Below, in pieces: positions 25,956 through 38,700 of a DNA stretch of 64,000 nucleotides. Made by a program: the position numbers and the translations under genes. Source of the stretch: Apostichopus japonicus (taxonomy: Eukaryota; Echinodermata; Holothuroidea; Aspidochirotida; Stichopodidae); the NCBI RefSeq assembly GCF_037975245.1, contig NC_092564.1, forward strand, positions 8,839,984-8,903,983. Direction: 5' to 3'. How positions within the stretch are numbered: position 1 is the stretch's first letter; each line of letters starts with the position of its first letter. Below the pieces are notes generated by a model, which was not told where the DNA came from, searched no databases, and saw only the letters and a list, made by a program, of their open reading frames with translations.

Positions 25956-28900
25956 ATGACGAGCTTAGCTAGTAAATTTCTCTTGAAGAACGTGCAATAT
26001 TTACACCAGGCAAGATTGAAGACTCTGTCCGTGATCCAAGTGGTTCACAGGTAAGCAGTTTTTGTTTTATAGAAATAAATCCTCATATACAAATTTGATG
26101 TAGGTGGTGGGCGGGAGTGGTGGGCGGAAGGGAATGGGAGTGGGGAAGGGAATGAGGGAGGGAGACAGGGAGGGACTGAAGGGGAAATAAGGCGAGATTA
26201 CTCATTTACCAGATGTTTTTTAATAACTCTCCATATATAGTATACGCTATAGGAAGTAAATAAATGCGCGGCAAAATGGTTAAATTATTTTCATTGGTTA
26301 CGAGGTAAAGTGTACGATTTTTTTGGTCAAATTGATAAGTGACCTACATTTACTTAGTAATTAATGTTTTAAGGAAACTGCACCCAATATAGGCTTGGCT
26401 TGCATGGAAATCAACAACCACCCTCAACCTCATTTCTCTTACATTTCAACTGTACTGACATATGGACATGAATTGTGTACTGTTACGTCAACTGAAATAT
26501 CACGAACAGTTACGTCACATAATTTTGTTTAAATTTTAATGAGCGATCCACATTGAGTACTGTGTATCTGAGAAGAACAGGAGCGGTACCACATATAATC
26601 ATTGCCCTTAATTTTCAAAGCATTTTGCCCTGAAGTATGGGTTCCTTTTTAACAAGAAACTGTCACCCATGATAGAGCCTAGGTACGAAAACCAAAGAAC
26701 TTGATTCTACCCCAGCCCCCTTACATCTAGACTTTAATCGTCTAATCAGGAAGCCTTTGGTATGATTAAGAGTTGTAGGCCCCTATGTGTTTATTGTGGA
26801 ACGCACTATCGGACATTAGACTTTACAATACGCTATAACATCTATCATCTATTTCAAACATGAAGTATGGCCATAAACAGATATTTCATTTTATTATTTT
26901 AAAGTGAAAAGCTTTTCTTGTTCAAATCGTTTTCTCGTTCAATATGTTACATGTCAAATGCACCCCATCAATCAAAACAACACATTAGATAACCTATTGT
27001 TATTCTTACTGCAGGTCAACGAAAGCGAGTCTTGCCGCTGAAATTGAGGAAGAAAACCTATTGAAAAGGTAAACACGCAAACCGTTTATGAATATTTATA
27101 CCTCAGCAACCAATGACAATTTATGATGCAATTGCCGAGTCAACATGAAATCACTATCAATGAGTCAATGCATATTTGCCTACAGTCTACTTGTGAACAT
27201 TATAGGAGATGATGCTATGCATGTATAAACAAATAATATCAAGTAAATGATTAATATCATTGTAAATGATAATGACATGTTTAATTGCCCGCTCATTGGA
27301 ACACTCCAGATTTAAGATTCCTTTTGTCACTTTAAATCATTCAAGACCAGATATTGGACAGGCAGAGAGTTTACTGGACATTGGTACTAGAGATATCTTT
27401 TCAGAGGAACATGACATTTTCAGAGAGCATGTCAGGCGTTTCTTCACAAATGAGATTCTTCCAAATCAAGAAAGGTAAGAAGAGAATACACATTTGCGTA
27501 TAGTGATCTAAATTATTATGCATTGTACACAAAGTATGACGAAGGGATATAAACTTTCATATAGGTCATAATGAAAACTGAAAGAGTGCTTATTTAGTTT
27601 TGTTTGTTTAATAAGTAAAGCATAGGACTATCATCATTTCACTGCCGTTAGAATATTAATTAATTTCAGGATTTAACGTAATGTGTTCAAAACTATACAT
27701 TAACTCGCTAAGCCTCAAGATGAATGTCGAGCAGAATCAACAGCAGATACAATATGTACCGAGTAAATACCGTGCACGGTTAACAACATATTTCGTAAAC
27801 ACCATGTAAATTACTGGTACCGTAAACAGCATGTACCGTAACCAACATGTATCGTAAACGCCATATAGTACATACCATTAACTGTTAAAACCATGTATGT
27901 GTCGTAAATACCATGACCCCAATTCTTTTGCTGTAGATGGGAACGGCAAAAACACGTAGACAGAAACCTATGGCGACAGATGGGATCCGCTGGACTCCTT
28001 GGTGTCAACATACCGGATAAGAAAGGGGGCATCGGTGGGGACTTCAAAGCCGCCATGATAGTAACGGAAGAACAGTAAGTTATGCGCCCTCTATTTTAAG
28101 AAATTTGTCCAACGTGTCTTTGTTTTCAAGTGGTTGAAACCAGAGGTATCATGAAAAGTTCTGACGCCGGGAGGGGACAAGTAGGCCTTCATTTACATTT
28201 ACTGGAATATCGCAGTGAACTCTCGGTAACCCGTAGACGATCTTACCGTCCTTCCTACATCCCACTCCCCCACTCCCTCCCCTCCCCCAATCAATTGAAG
28301 AAAATCACCACACTGCCATCCCTGTCTGAATTTTTCTGTTGATTCACCTATTGGGAATGTTCTCTTGTCTTTTATTTTCCACAGAGGCTACGCAAACGGC
28401 GCGGGCTCGTGCTTTCCAATGCACAGTGATATCGTAATGCCTTATATTTCAGAGTATGGTACACAAGAACAAATTGACAAGTTCATTCCTGCGATGACAG
28501 CCGGAGAGAAAATAGGTGCCCTTGCAATGACAGAACCCGGGGCTGGCAGGTAAATATTCAGCCATTTAAAACAAAAGAAAATTGATAGCTTTAATGACAT
28601 TGTTTGGGCAATAGGGCTGAAGTGTACATTCCTACTTATTATGAAAAAGTGAATTTATGAGCCCATTCTGCAGAACGCACAACAAAGAAATGTCTGTCAA
28701 GTTGATTCAAAATCAGACATCGAAAACATTTCTCTTTGCTTTTCTCCTTTGCTTTACCTGTTCCTTTAATATATATGTGTTAGTCTCTGTATTGCTTGGG
28801 ATTCGTAACTTTAAAATTGCGAAAATAATTAATATTATTAGTATATGTATATTAGTTTTATAAAAAACCTATTATTTTGGCAAGAGCTTTAGAAAAGTTT

Positions 28901-31663
28901 GACTATGATTTAAGTTACTCGGGATACATTTACGAACAGTGGCGTAGGAAGGTACTTTTGAGTGGGGGCGCTGAAGACTGATGGCCGGCCTGGGGGAGGG
29001 GTCTAAGGGGAGGGGGTGTCCCCCTCCCCTTTGGAATTGTTTGCATTTCCAGGTAGCCTCAGATGCAATTTGGTGCAATATAGCACACTTCAATACCCAC
29101 TCCATTTTGTAAACTTAATTTTGTATTTTCACCAGGCCTTAGATGCAATTTGGTGCTCCAAATGAGATTTTTATTCTCATTTGGAAATGAAAAAGGGGTT
29201 TTCTGACTTGCGAAGCGGGGGGGGGGGGGCGGAATGATACTTCCGCCCCTCCACATTTTTCACTGGGGGGGCTGGCGCCCCCAGCCCCCCGGTTCCTACG
29301 CCCTTGTTTACGAATGAATTGACTGCCGTTGGCATAGTTGATTGATAGACAGATTGATTGATTAATGATAAGAAATTAAGTTAAGTGTGCAAAACGTATC
29401 TCTATCGATATATCGATCTTTTATACAATCACTGAGTTGATTTTTTTTTATATATTCCTTGACAGCGATGTACAAGGTATGAAAACTTACGCCAAGAAAG
29501 ATGGCGATGATTGGATCCTGAATGGAAGCAAGGTATGATCATCGTAGTGTTAAAGTCAAATCAATACACCCGCTATAGTTGAGAGATTGGAATTGGGAAG
29601 AGAGAGGAGGGAAGTGTGTAAATGTCACTTCTGTCATAAACAAATTAGAAACTGTTTTTCCAACTTTGCTGTGTTACTGTATATAGCATATGGGTTTCTA
29701 CAATTAACTTAACCTGCAATATCAGACTTAGATGACACTGAGGGCACGATGCATATGAATATACAGTACGGGTTAACTTACATCATGTTCTATTTACGCA
29801 GGTGTTCATCAGCAATGGTTATCTCTCCAATGTGGTTATCGTTTGTGCAAAAACCAACCCAGATGCAAAGAAGGCTGCCCATGGATTATCGTTGTTCCTG
29901 GTCGAAGACGGTATGCCGGGATTCGCAAAGGGAAAACCTCTTGACAAAGTCGGTCAAAGGTCGACAGTAAGTGCATAAAGATTTCAGATGCATTTTAAGG
30001 ACGTTTAGAACGTGTCATAAGAATGAGGCTCAAAATCTGATATGCTAAAAACAAAACAAACAAAAAACAAACAAACAAACGTACAACATACTTTAAACAT
30101 ATTTTGTACAGTTTCAGAATATATGTGCACGTGATAGTAATAATGTTAGATATTTTCTTTTCTTTTTAGGACACCAATGAGTTATTCTTCGATGACGTAA
30201 GACTCCCCTCGTCTGCAGTTTTGGGTGGAGGCGCGCTGTTACACAAAGGGTTCTACCAACTAATGAAGCAGTTACCCCGTGAACGATTAATAGTTGGTAT
30301 CGTCAGCCAATCACATGCCGAGTACATGTTTGAAATCACCAGGCAGTATGTCAACAAAAGAATGGCTTTTGGCAAGAAGCTATCGAATTTGCAGGTATAT
30401 AATAATTATTTCTTTCTTGTACAATTGCATTTCCCTAATAGTAAGAGCAATGTCTTATGAGTCTTCCCACTCGGACTACCTCTAGTCCAGTGGGAGAGGT
30501 ATAACCACGTGCCAAATAAGGAAACTTAAATATTCACCTGTTTCTTTTGAGTAGCCATGAACTTCAGCCGCATGAGACTGGTATATAGTTAACTACCCAT
30601 CACGTAACATGTTATATCACGTGACAGATCAGCGGTGAAGAAGGGTTTGGGCGGGAGGAGGGGTTGAATGATGGTAAACATTGTCGTTGAGTTTTTTCCA
30701 CTTAATCATAGCTGTCGTAACTTTACAGTATGATATACGTTCATGACGTAACTTTACAGTATGATTTTAATCCCTCTCTTATTACGTGCAGACGATACAA
30801 CATCGCTTGGCAACCATGAAAACAGAACTCTGTGTTTCGCGCGCTTTTGTAGATAGATGTATTCAGCTGAGCGAAGAGAAGAGATTAGACTCATCAACTG
30901 CATCTATGTGTAAATACTGGTAAGTAACGAAGCAAAAATGTAAAACTATATTGCTAGAAAAAAAAGCGTGTTTCAGCATAATTTATCACGTCATCAAATA
31001 CACACATGCACATAAACTGTTCCTTTTCAATTGTGATGCACATATCACCACAATTGATACAAACTTGAGAAAGACGTCAATAAGCTTATAGCCTAACTCA
31101 TGTTTGTCATTAATAGTAGATGTGCTTAGTATAGCCTGTCTCAGTTGCACATGGATCGAAGCTGAATTCGTTTATCTAATCGACTAGAGAGATTATTGCG
31201 AATATTTGCGCGAAACTAAAAGCCAAGCTTGTACAGAACGTTACTCACTTAACTTGTTGTGACATGTTTTAAGAGAAAAACAAAAAGAAAGAAAAAAATA
31301 AAACTTGAATGCTGGGATACCCAACGATACTTGATTGTGGAATGGTCAATGGCGTCTGATGTTGTCACTGCTCAATCTATAGGTATTCACTATGCATGTT
31401 ACATATTCAGAATTGGATATAAATCTCTAAGAGACTAGTATATTTACTTAAGTCGTTTACTTTCTATTTTGTCCATATACAGGAGTTCTGACTTGTCTTG
31501 TAGAGTTGCGAATGAGTGCGTCCAACTTCACGGTGGGTGGGGCTACATGTGGGAGTATCCAATAGCGAGGGCCTTCGCTGATTGTCGTGTTTATCCAATA
31601 TATGCTGGAAGTAACGAGATAATGAGAGAACTTATCGCCAGGGATATTGTAAATCAAAAGTGA
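25956..31663 (+). CDS. ACADL: Long-chain acyl-CoA dehydrogenase-like, copy A
   Basis: Ten coding exons (25956-26050, 27015-27068, 27346-27474, 27937-28074, 28385-28549, 29466-29532, 29802-29966, 30170-30394, 30792-30919, 31483-31663) join in frame to 448 residues; the human enzyme is 430. The product is a mitochondrial FAD enzyme that introduces the trans-2 double bond into acyl-CoA and passes electrons to ETF. The first ~35 residues form a basic, hydroxyl-rich presequence (MTSLASKFLLKN). Family motifs are DIGTRDIFSEEHDIFRE, AMTEPGAGS, DWILNGSKVFISNGY, LQLHGGWGYMWEYP-like VQLHGGWGYMWEYP, and IYAGSNEIM. The catalytic Glu in LPRER is residue 309. The medium-chain-type Glu position is Ala (YAGS), as expected for long-chain and isovaleryl-type enzymes. 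The start is the first ATG that gives a presequence. A hAT MITE lies in intron 5. The closest relative is copy B downstream. Confidence 0.94.
28937..29306 (+). mobile_element. hAT-like MITE, family A, copy 4
   Basis: A 370-bp copy in ACADL-A intron 5, with the perfect 8-bp duplication TTTACGAA at 28929-28936 and 29307-29314. Ends are CAGTGGCGTAGG and CCTACGCCCTTG. Its position differs from the copy in the paralogue (intron 6), so the two inserted independently after the gene duplication. Confidence 0.93.
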
Positions 31664-32073
31664 AAAAGAAAATAGTGGCATGTGACTGAACAGCTGACCA
31701 CGTTTGGATGAAACGGTTAGATGACGTTAGATGACGTTAAGCTACGTCATAGTTACGTCCTTCTCCTCTAAATTCCGCTGAACACTCTATCTTTGTGGTA
31801 AATTGAGTACAAGCAATGTCGATGTTGACCGGCGTATAACAAAGCTCTCTTCCACATTACCATGGTTATTGTGCGCAAAGTACGTGTCAATATATGAACA
31901 TTTATACATAAATACATAAATGTATACATAAAGCTTTTATGATAAAATTGCTGCACCAGGAATGCGGTTCCAAGCTCACATATCGTTGACAGTTGGTCAT
32001 GCAGAAGTAGTGACAAATTAAAAAAAAAATTCCCTTCGATGATCCTTTCGAAGAGGCAAAATGCCTAATTCCT

Positions 32074-32079
32074 AATAAA
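32074..32079 (+). promoter_or_regulatory. Poly(A) signal, probably ACADL-A
   Basis: AATAAA about 410 bp after the ACADL-A stop codon, before the next repeat. Other AATAAA words lie near 32966 and 33055, so alternative ends are possible. Confidence 0.4.
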
Positions 32080-32300
32080 AGAACAACTAGAAAACATATT
32101 TATATTCAAAACTGAATGCATAAAACTTTTTGTGTTTGCGTCGGAATATTTTTGGAAAAATGTGAGAATTTGAATGATACAAATCTTTCATATTTTCGGT
32201 GGAATTCATTTAGTAAATCGTCGAGGAAACCGTAAGGATATCATTTTATTCAGTATCATTATGATATATTGCAATCTTTCTTTAACATTGGGTGCAGTAT

Positions 32301-32687
32301 CATAGGCGTAGGAGGCGGGTGGGGGGTGGGGGTAGGGGGCTGGGAAGGGGATTGCAGCCCCCCAACCAAATATTTTTGTGAAAATTCGGGCAATATGCTG
32401 AGAAATTTATGGACACCTACTGAAAGAAACATAAATTGCAATGTGTTTTTCAATGGTTAAATTGATATTATTATTATCATGATTATTGTAACGACTTCCC
32501 CAAATTTTTAACTAATATGGAACGGTAATAACACGGCAAATGATTGTATGCAATTGGCATGCGATGTAATAACCGATGCATGCCTATACGATATGAACAT
32601 GCGCGCGAAAAACTTTTGTTATATTTTTCGGGCAAGTCATTACAGCCCCCCTCCCCCCGCAAATCAAATTGGGCTCCTACGTCTATG
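32301..32687. mobile_element. hAT-like MITE between ACADL copies
   Basis: A 387-bp element with ends CATAGGCGTAGGAG and CTCCTACGTCTATG. A perfect 8-bp duplication TGCAGTAT lies at 32293-32300 and 32688-32695. It starts CATA rather than the usual CAG. The interior has G/C runs next to the ends and no transposase frame. Confidence 0.88.
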
Positions 32688-35318
32688 TGCAGTATGATTG
32701 ACAGTATGGGAGTGGTCGAATGAGAACTTGAGATAACTGTAATATATTTTATATTTTTATACATGTAATGTACAGTTAGTCAGTTTTCTATTATGGTGAT
32801 TCAATCATCTATTCGTACTTTATTGCGTATTTCTCTATGATGGGTCTACAGTTATATATTCGTAACTATAGATAGACTACAACGCGCTTTTCAACTTAAC
32901 TTGCCATTGTGTAGCAAAAGTAATGCCTCAACAGAATGGTTGAATCCCGGTAGCTATTGTAACAAAATAAATCCATGTTTTCCCGTGTAACCTGTTTCCT
33001 GTGTAACCTGTTTCCCGTTTAAATTTTTTTTGTACGTGAATTTAATTCGTTGTAAATAAAATCAAGTTACATACTTCTTTGTCTGCAGATAGCTTTCATA
33101 TTGTAAATAAACATAAATCTGACTAAATAGAACGCGGTCTTTGTGCTTCATTTTTAAGTATTTCAAGACTTGATCCATGTTATATAAACATTAACAGTTA
33201 AGGAGGAACGGCGAAACCAAATCACAGAATGACGCGATGAGGGGGTGGGAGGAGAAGGGGGTGGGTGGGTTCTGTGGTGGTATAAAGTGACCGGCTTCCA
33301 ATCTCCCCTTCCTCGCCCGCCCACTTGATCGTCACTGGTAGAGTTGTAAAACCAGTTACAATATGTACTGTTCCAAACTTGAGTATTATATTATACACAT
33401 TACACAAGGCTTAGTTTGGCAGGAACTACATACCGTTACTTAATTTATATTTTTGGAATTTTAAGTCCCCAGAAAACTAATGATAGGCGTATGCAGGCGC
33501 GTAGCCAAGGGGGCGAAGGAGAAGACCACCCCCTCTTGGGCATATTTTTGATTTTTATAATATCGCTAGTAATTTCAAAATAGAAAATGCTTAGATGCAA
33601 CTTACAAGGCCTGCGAAGTGCCATTTCCAGCGATCTGGGAGGCATTTTTAGGCCAAAATTTTTCTTGTGCGCTTCGCGCCAACCAATGGTGGCGCTACGC
33701 TTAGATAGTTTGCCTACGGGCTTCGCCCCTCCCTTGGCAAATTCCTCGCTACGCGACTGGGCGTATGTGACAGTTTGCAGGGGGTCGTAGAAAACAGCTC
33801 AAATGAAAGGTGGGTCGTAGAAAATGTATAATGTGTCAGATCTATAAAACAACCAGAATATGCGGCTCTGCGGTCTATAAGGTATATTATAGGCCATTCT
33901 GACAAAAACAATGAAACATGGGCTTTGTTATTAAATCTGGTCTGTTTCAACCTTTCACAGAATATGATAACTACAGGGTGGTGCACATTGCTATAGGTTG
34001 TTAGGATCATGGGAGTTGTCACGGCATATAGCAGGGTGAACTATTTTGCGCAGAATTACGAAGACAGGTGCAGAGGTTGACAACATAGGGCGCGCCTTCA
34101 GTTTTGTAATAAAAAAATGCCACTTTTCGTATGTAAGAAGTGATTCTAGTTTGTAATGAAAAGTATATTTCCCATTAAACAGTACCCATTTCAAGTTATT
34201 ATTTGAAAAAAAAAACCTTTTGTTGAAAACCGAATGTACAGATGATCAAGTTTGTCGGATAGTTGAGAAATAATTTTTGGTTTGCCTCCTCAAGTCAACA
34301 CCGTGTGCCCACCTCTCCCCACCCCTTCCATCACCACAAACAAGATTGACCCTCCTCCACAACCACTGTAGTCAGACTGGAGCTAATTTAAATACTTGGA
34401 ATGTTTGATCATACGAATTTTATCTTAATCTCGGTTTAATCACCGATTACGATTTAAAGCTTCGATAACGACAGAAAATAAGATTATGTTGGTACTCAAT
34501 CAAGCATATTGCAAAGGTAATGGATTAACGATGGCAGGATTTCCATAATATTTATCTTCAAGGGATGACACTTAACATCATTATTGACCTCATGGTTTGG
34601 ATCTGTTATGCTCTTTGCATAATTAAGGTTTATTATTGTATGTGATCTTCTCGCTCGTGTATGAAGGTGGTTGGTAGGATGGGCAAGGACTGTTGCTGCA
34701 TCCAACATTTTTCATTAGTGCAAACATTTCCTTTGAGATCTTTCAATATATATATTGAGAATGTGACGCTGTCATGTAGAGTCCCAGTCCCACACTCACT
34801 CCTACCCTCATTATCTCCACATATACGCCTCCCTCTGTGTGTGTGGGGGGGGGGGGAGCATAAAAACAGCTGAGAGTTCACAGAAGTACTGATGGAGGCC
34901 TACAACTTTCAGTTTCCTTTTAATCGAAGATGCTGACCCAAAAACATGTGCTTATCCTGTAAGGCTTGATGAAGCCAGTTTATTGCATCCCAAACTGTCC
35001 AGTTTTGCATAAAAAAATACCAACCTCCGACAGGAGAAGCATTTTGGTGCATCCGAGCATGCAAGTGCCATCAACTTGTTTATTTCACCCAATAATTGCT
35101 TAGTTATGTCACAGTCCGTATTTGATATTCCAAAGGGCAATTTGAATTGTAAGCAGCTCCAGCAGCATCTTCGAGATTACCTCATAGAACAAAGGTCGGA
35201 GGAAACTGACCGCTGACCATACAAAGACCACTTAAAGTGACCTCCTCGGGTGCGCAGTGAAATTGCTTTTGTGCACTAGCCGAAGAAAAACGTTTTGAAG
35301 TATTTCACCTTAAACAAG
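32688..35318. other. Intergenic DNA between the two ACADL genes
   Basis: Apart from the MITE at 33494-33759 I see no gene. The sequence is AT-rich, with a G-rich tract near 33240-33270. Any promoter of copy B should lie just before 35319, but I see no clear TATA element there. Confidence 0.45.
33494..33759 (-). mobile_element. hAT-like MITE, family B, shortened
   Basis: A 266-bp element with ends CAGGCGCGTAGCC and GCTACGCGACTG. A perfect 8-bp duplication GGCGTATG lies at 33486-33493 and 33760-33767. It carries the family B core in reverse orientation near 33670-33704 and is shorter than the 383-bp copy at 19718. Confidence 0.87.
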
Positions 35319-35725
35319 ATGGCCGCTAGAATACCAAGGCTCATCTTCCGTGGTCAGAATAATCTCTCACGTTCTCTTAATTTTAATTCGGTTGGAACCT
35401 GTTTAAGGTAAGTAAACCGAAATGTTTTTATTTCATGAAAAATGTTACACTCGTGTACTTCAACTATATATACAACCAGTATAGCGATAGAGTAATGGAC
35501 ATTCTTTTGAGTGAGCGTCTTTCAGTAAGTTGTGTAAATTTTCTAGCATGCTAGAGCCAGAGGTTGCCAACAATGTCGCAAAGTTTATCATCAATTAGTA
35601 AAATCTGGACTCGGGTGACTGTTTGAACTTGAAGGTTGTTCAGTGTTGACCCAAAATATGCCAGAAGTCAAATAATGGTAATTTATGCAGCAAGTTCAAC
35701 AAGCATTTTTACTGCCTCCTCAACG

Positions 35726-35780
<55 letters not shown>

Positions 35781-38700
35781 ATGTATTTATGTATATGTAG
35801 CCCCCAAAATAGGCTAAATTTAGTTTTAAAAATGGTCGAATCATTTTACAGTCACTCTGAAATCATTTGCCACAAACGAGAAATGTCATAGCTCAATATG
35901 TTTAATACTCCTTTATATCTGTGGAAATGGCAGGCTCAGAACTTCTTGCAGTCTTGCAGTCTGCAGTCTGGACACTTTGATAGTGTTTTCATTTTTAAGT
36001 TATTTTCTTGATATTTTTATTGTGGTAGATTTATATCCTATTAAGAATCGAATGGGACATCACGTGATAGTACACGTGATGCTGTATTATACAAAGTTAA
36101 TCATCGGTGATGTAACTTAGCCTGATTCGTCACGCTGCACTCTTGTAAGACATGTTGCCTACAATATGATAATAGCTATAGGTTTTATTTGTTACATGAG
36201 TGAATGAAACTGTAGATCTAACCTCTCCTCTTCTACCCCCACCCTTTCGCTATTAATTTGATTTAAAACTACTGTCGAAGAGATTTGTCAGCGGGAAATA
36301 AGTTCAAAACATATCAGGATAAAGTATGAAACTTCGGGAAGTTCTAAACATAATGAAATAATTTAACTGTTTCCTTCACATGATTATACAATGTTTATAT
36401 ACTACACGAAAAGGGAGGGAGGGAGTGTGGTGGATGTGGTAGTCCTGGGAACGGATACCCCTCAATCAAATGTGGGCAGCACCTTTGCCTAGGGGTTGAA
36501 TTCCTACTGCTGAGAACATATCAATATTGAGTTATTATATAATTCCATTTTGTATTTCTTTCATAGGTCCACAAAAGCTGGGGCCGATATTCAGGATGAA
36601 ACAGAAGAAAAAAGGTAATCTACATAAGGAGAGTTCAAAGGTCAAAGTATCACAACGTCGTAGTCGAATGGGATTATGTTTATTCAATAATATTGTTAAC
36701 ATACATTGTTGTACAAGACATTTATACAATTTGTTTGCTCTCTTAACGATACTGTTACACCTTGTGATAAAGATCTCGCTCCTACTATCAGAGAACTATT
36801 CAACTCACTGCTTAACATACAAGAACACATTAATTTTTAGTGAATTAACAGCTTTTTCAACAGGTTCTCACCTTCCAGTATATATGTGTCTCAATCATTA
36901 CGTTATGAGTCTTAGTGATAGATATTTAATATTGCTGATCGAAACTTGCAAAGATAACATGATGAAGAAGTACTATACCCCATCTCGTTACAAATGCACA
37001 GGCGATGTCTGTTCAATGGCGGAGCTAGGGGTATTGGTCAGGGGGGTCGAGAATGGTCCCTAGGGGCGCTTACGACACTATCTAAGCGGAGCGCCACCAC
37101 AGTTTGGCGCGGAGCGTACAGAATTTTTTTGAGTAAAGATACTCTCTAGATCGCCGGAAATGACCCTTTCCGTGCCTTGCTAATTTGCAGATAAACGAAG
37201 AATAAATAGATGTCATCGCCAACAAAATGTGACAAATGTCAATAGGTAGATGAGAGCGCAATAAAAAAAGTTGCGAATAAGTAAAAAGTGGTAAAAAGCT
37301 GAAAAGGGCGAAAAGTCCATTTGAGTCCGTCAGGGGGGGGGGGGCATCCGCCCCCTGACTGATGATATGCTATAGTTATTATAGTTCTGCCCTATTCGGC
37401 ATAATATAGAGGGGGCTTGAGTATGTTCATGTAGTATCAGATATTCTGGAGGGAGCAGTACATTGCTAACAACGGTTCATTGCGGAAAGTGAAAGCGGGT
37501 CGAACTGTATCATATGATGATCATATAAACTTACATTTTCTGCTATTTTCATGTAATTCTATATTTTCTGTCAGACGGCCTCATATTGCCCAAGCTTCAT
37601 CATTGATGGATATCGGTACAAGAGATATTTACACCGAAGAACACGATATATTCAGAGAATCGGTGAGACGATTTTATAGAGACGAAATTACTCCTAACCA
37701 AGACAAGTGAGTACAACTTGATCTTACGATAACCGCGGGGAGGGGGGGGGGGGGGTGAGGGAGGGACATACGTTTTGTTTTGGCAGGATCTCCAGATTAC
37801 GGATTAGAACATTTCAGTTTCTGTCGTAAACCTCGAAATACTTCGGATTTTAGATTGTCTCTCATTCGTTAATAAGTTTTCAGATGAAAAGTCAAAATTT
37901 CATTAGAAGTTTAGAAGAAACAGTTACATGGACAAATCGTCATATAAATTTGTTATAAATTTGATAGAAAGCCAAAGAGAGTCATTTTTTATTTACAAAT
38001 AAGTCTAATTTTAAGACTCAACTGAAAGTCGAAATTATAGTGTAGCATATAAAGTTGAAAAAATGATTTCGTCGAACAGTTCCAACGTCGATATAGTAAA
38101 TTCAAAATTCTAGAATTTGGTCGAAATTTCTGAGAAAAGGTTAATCGAAATTTGGAGGAAGGATACAACATTATAACTGTTTTTAGAGAACAAATTCAAT
38201 ATAGAATTTAAAAAAACAAAACAACGTTGAGACTAAAAAAAAAATCGAAATTAATAGAAAACAGTCTATAGGCCTATTTCGAGAAAATATCGTGAAAAAA
38301 ATTTCGAGATAAAATTTGCAATGTCCCACTTATGCCACCTGGTATTTACAGCAGTAAATATTTCCAGGGAACTTTAATGGCTTCTAACGCCACTGGTAGG
38401 TGAAAAGAATGACTTTCTCCAGATGGAGTTCCTCACAGAGAGTGGCCAAGTATAAAGAACAAAACACAAATTATCGATATCATACTTCTCTTTCTTAAAT
38501 CTCTAAGGTGGGAAAAGCAGAAACATGTTGGCAAGGAAATTTGGGAGAAGATGGGAGCCGCAGGTATGCTCGGTATTAACATACCAGCAGAACATGGAGG
38601 TATCGGAGGAGAATTTAAAGACTCGGTTATTGTGATAGAAGAGCAGTAAGTATATTTGGTTCTAAATGAGTTGGCCGCGGAGCAGCAAGGAGCAACCATG

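Noticed and set aside
36527-37063. 178-codon plus-strand ORF
   Set aside because: It overlaps ACADL-B exon 2 in another frame and runs through intron 2 into a hAT remnant; composition is not protein-like.
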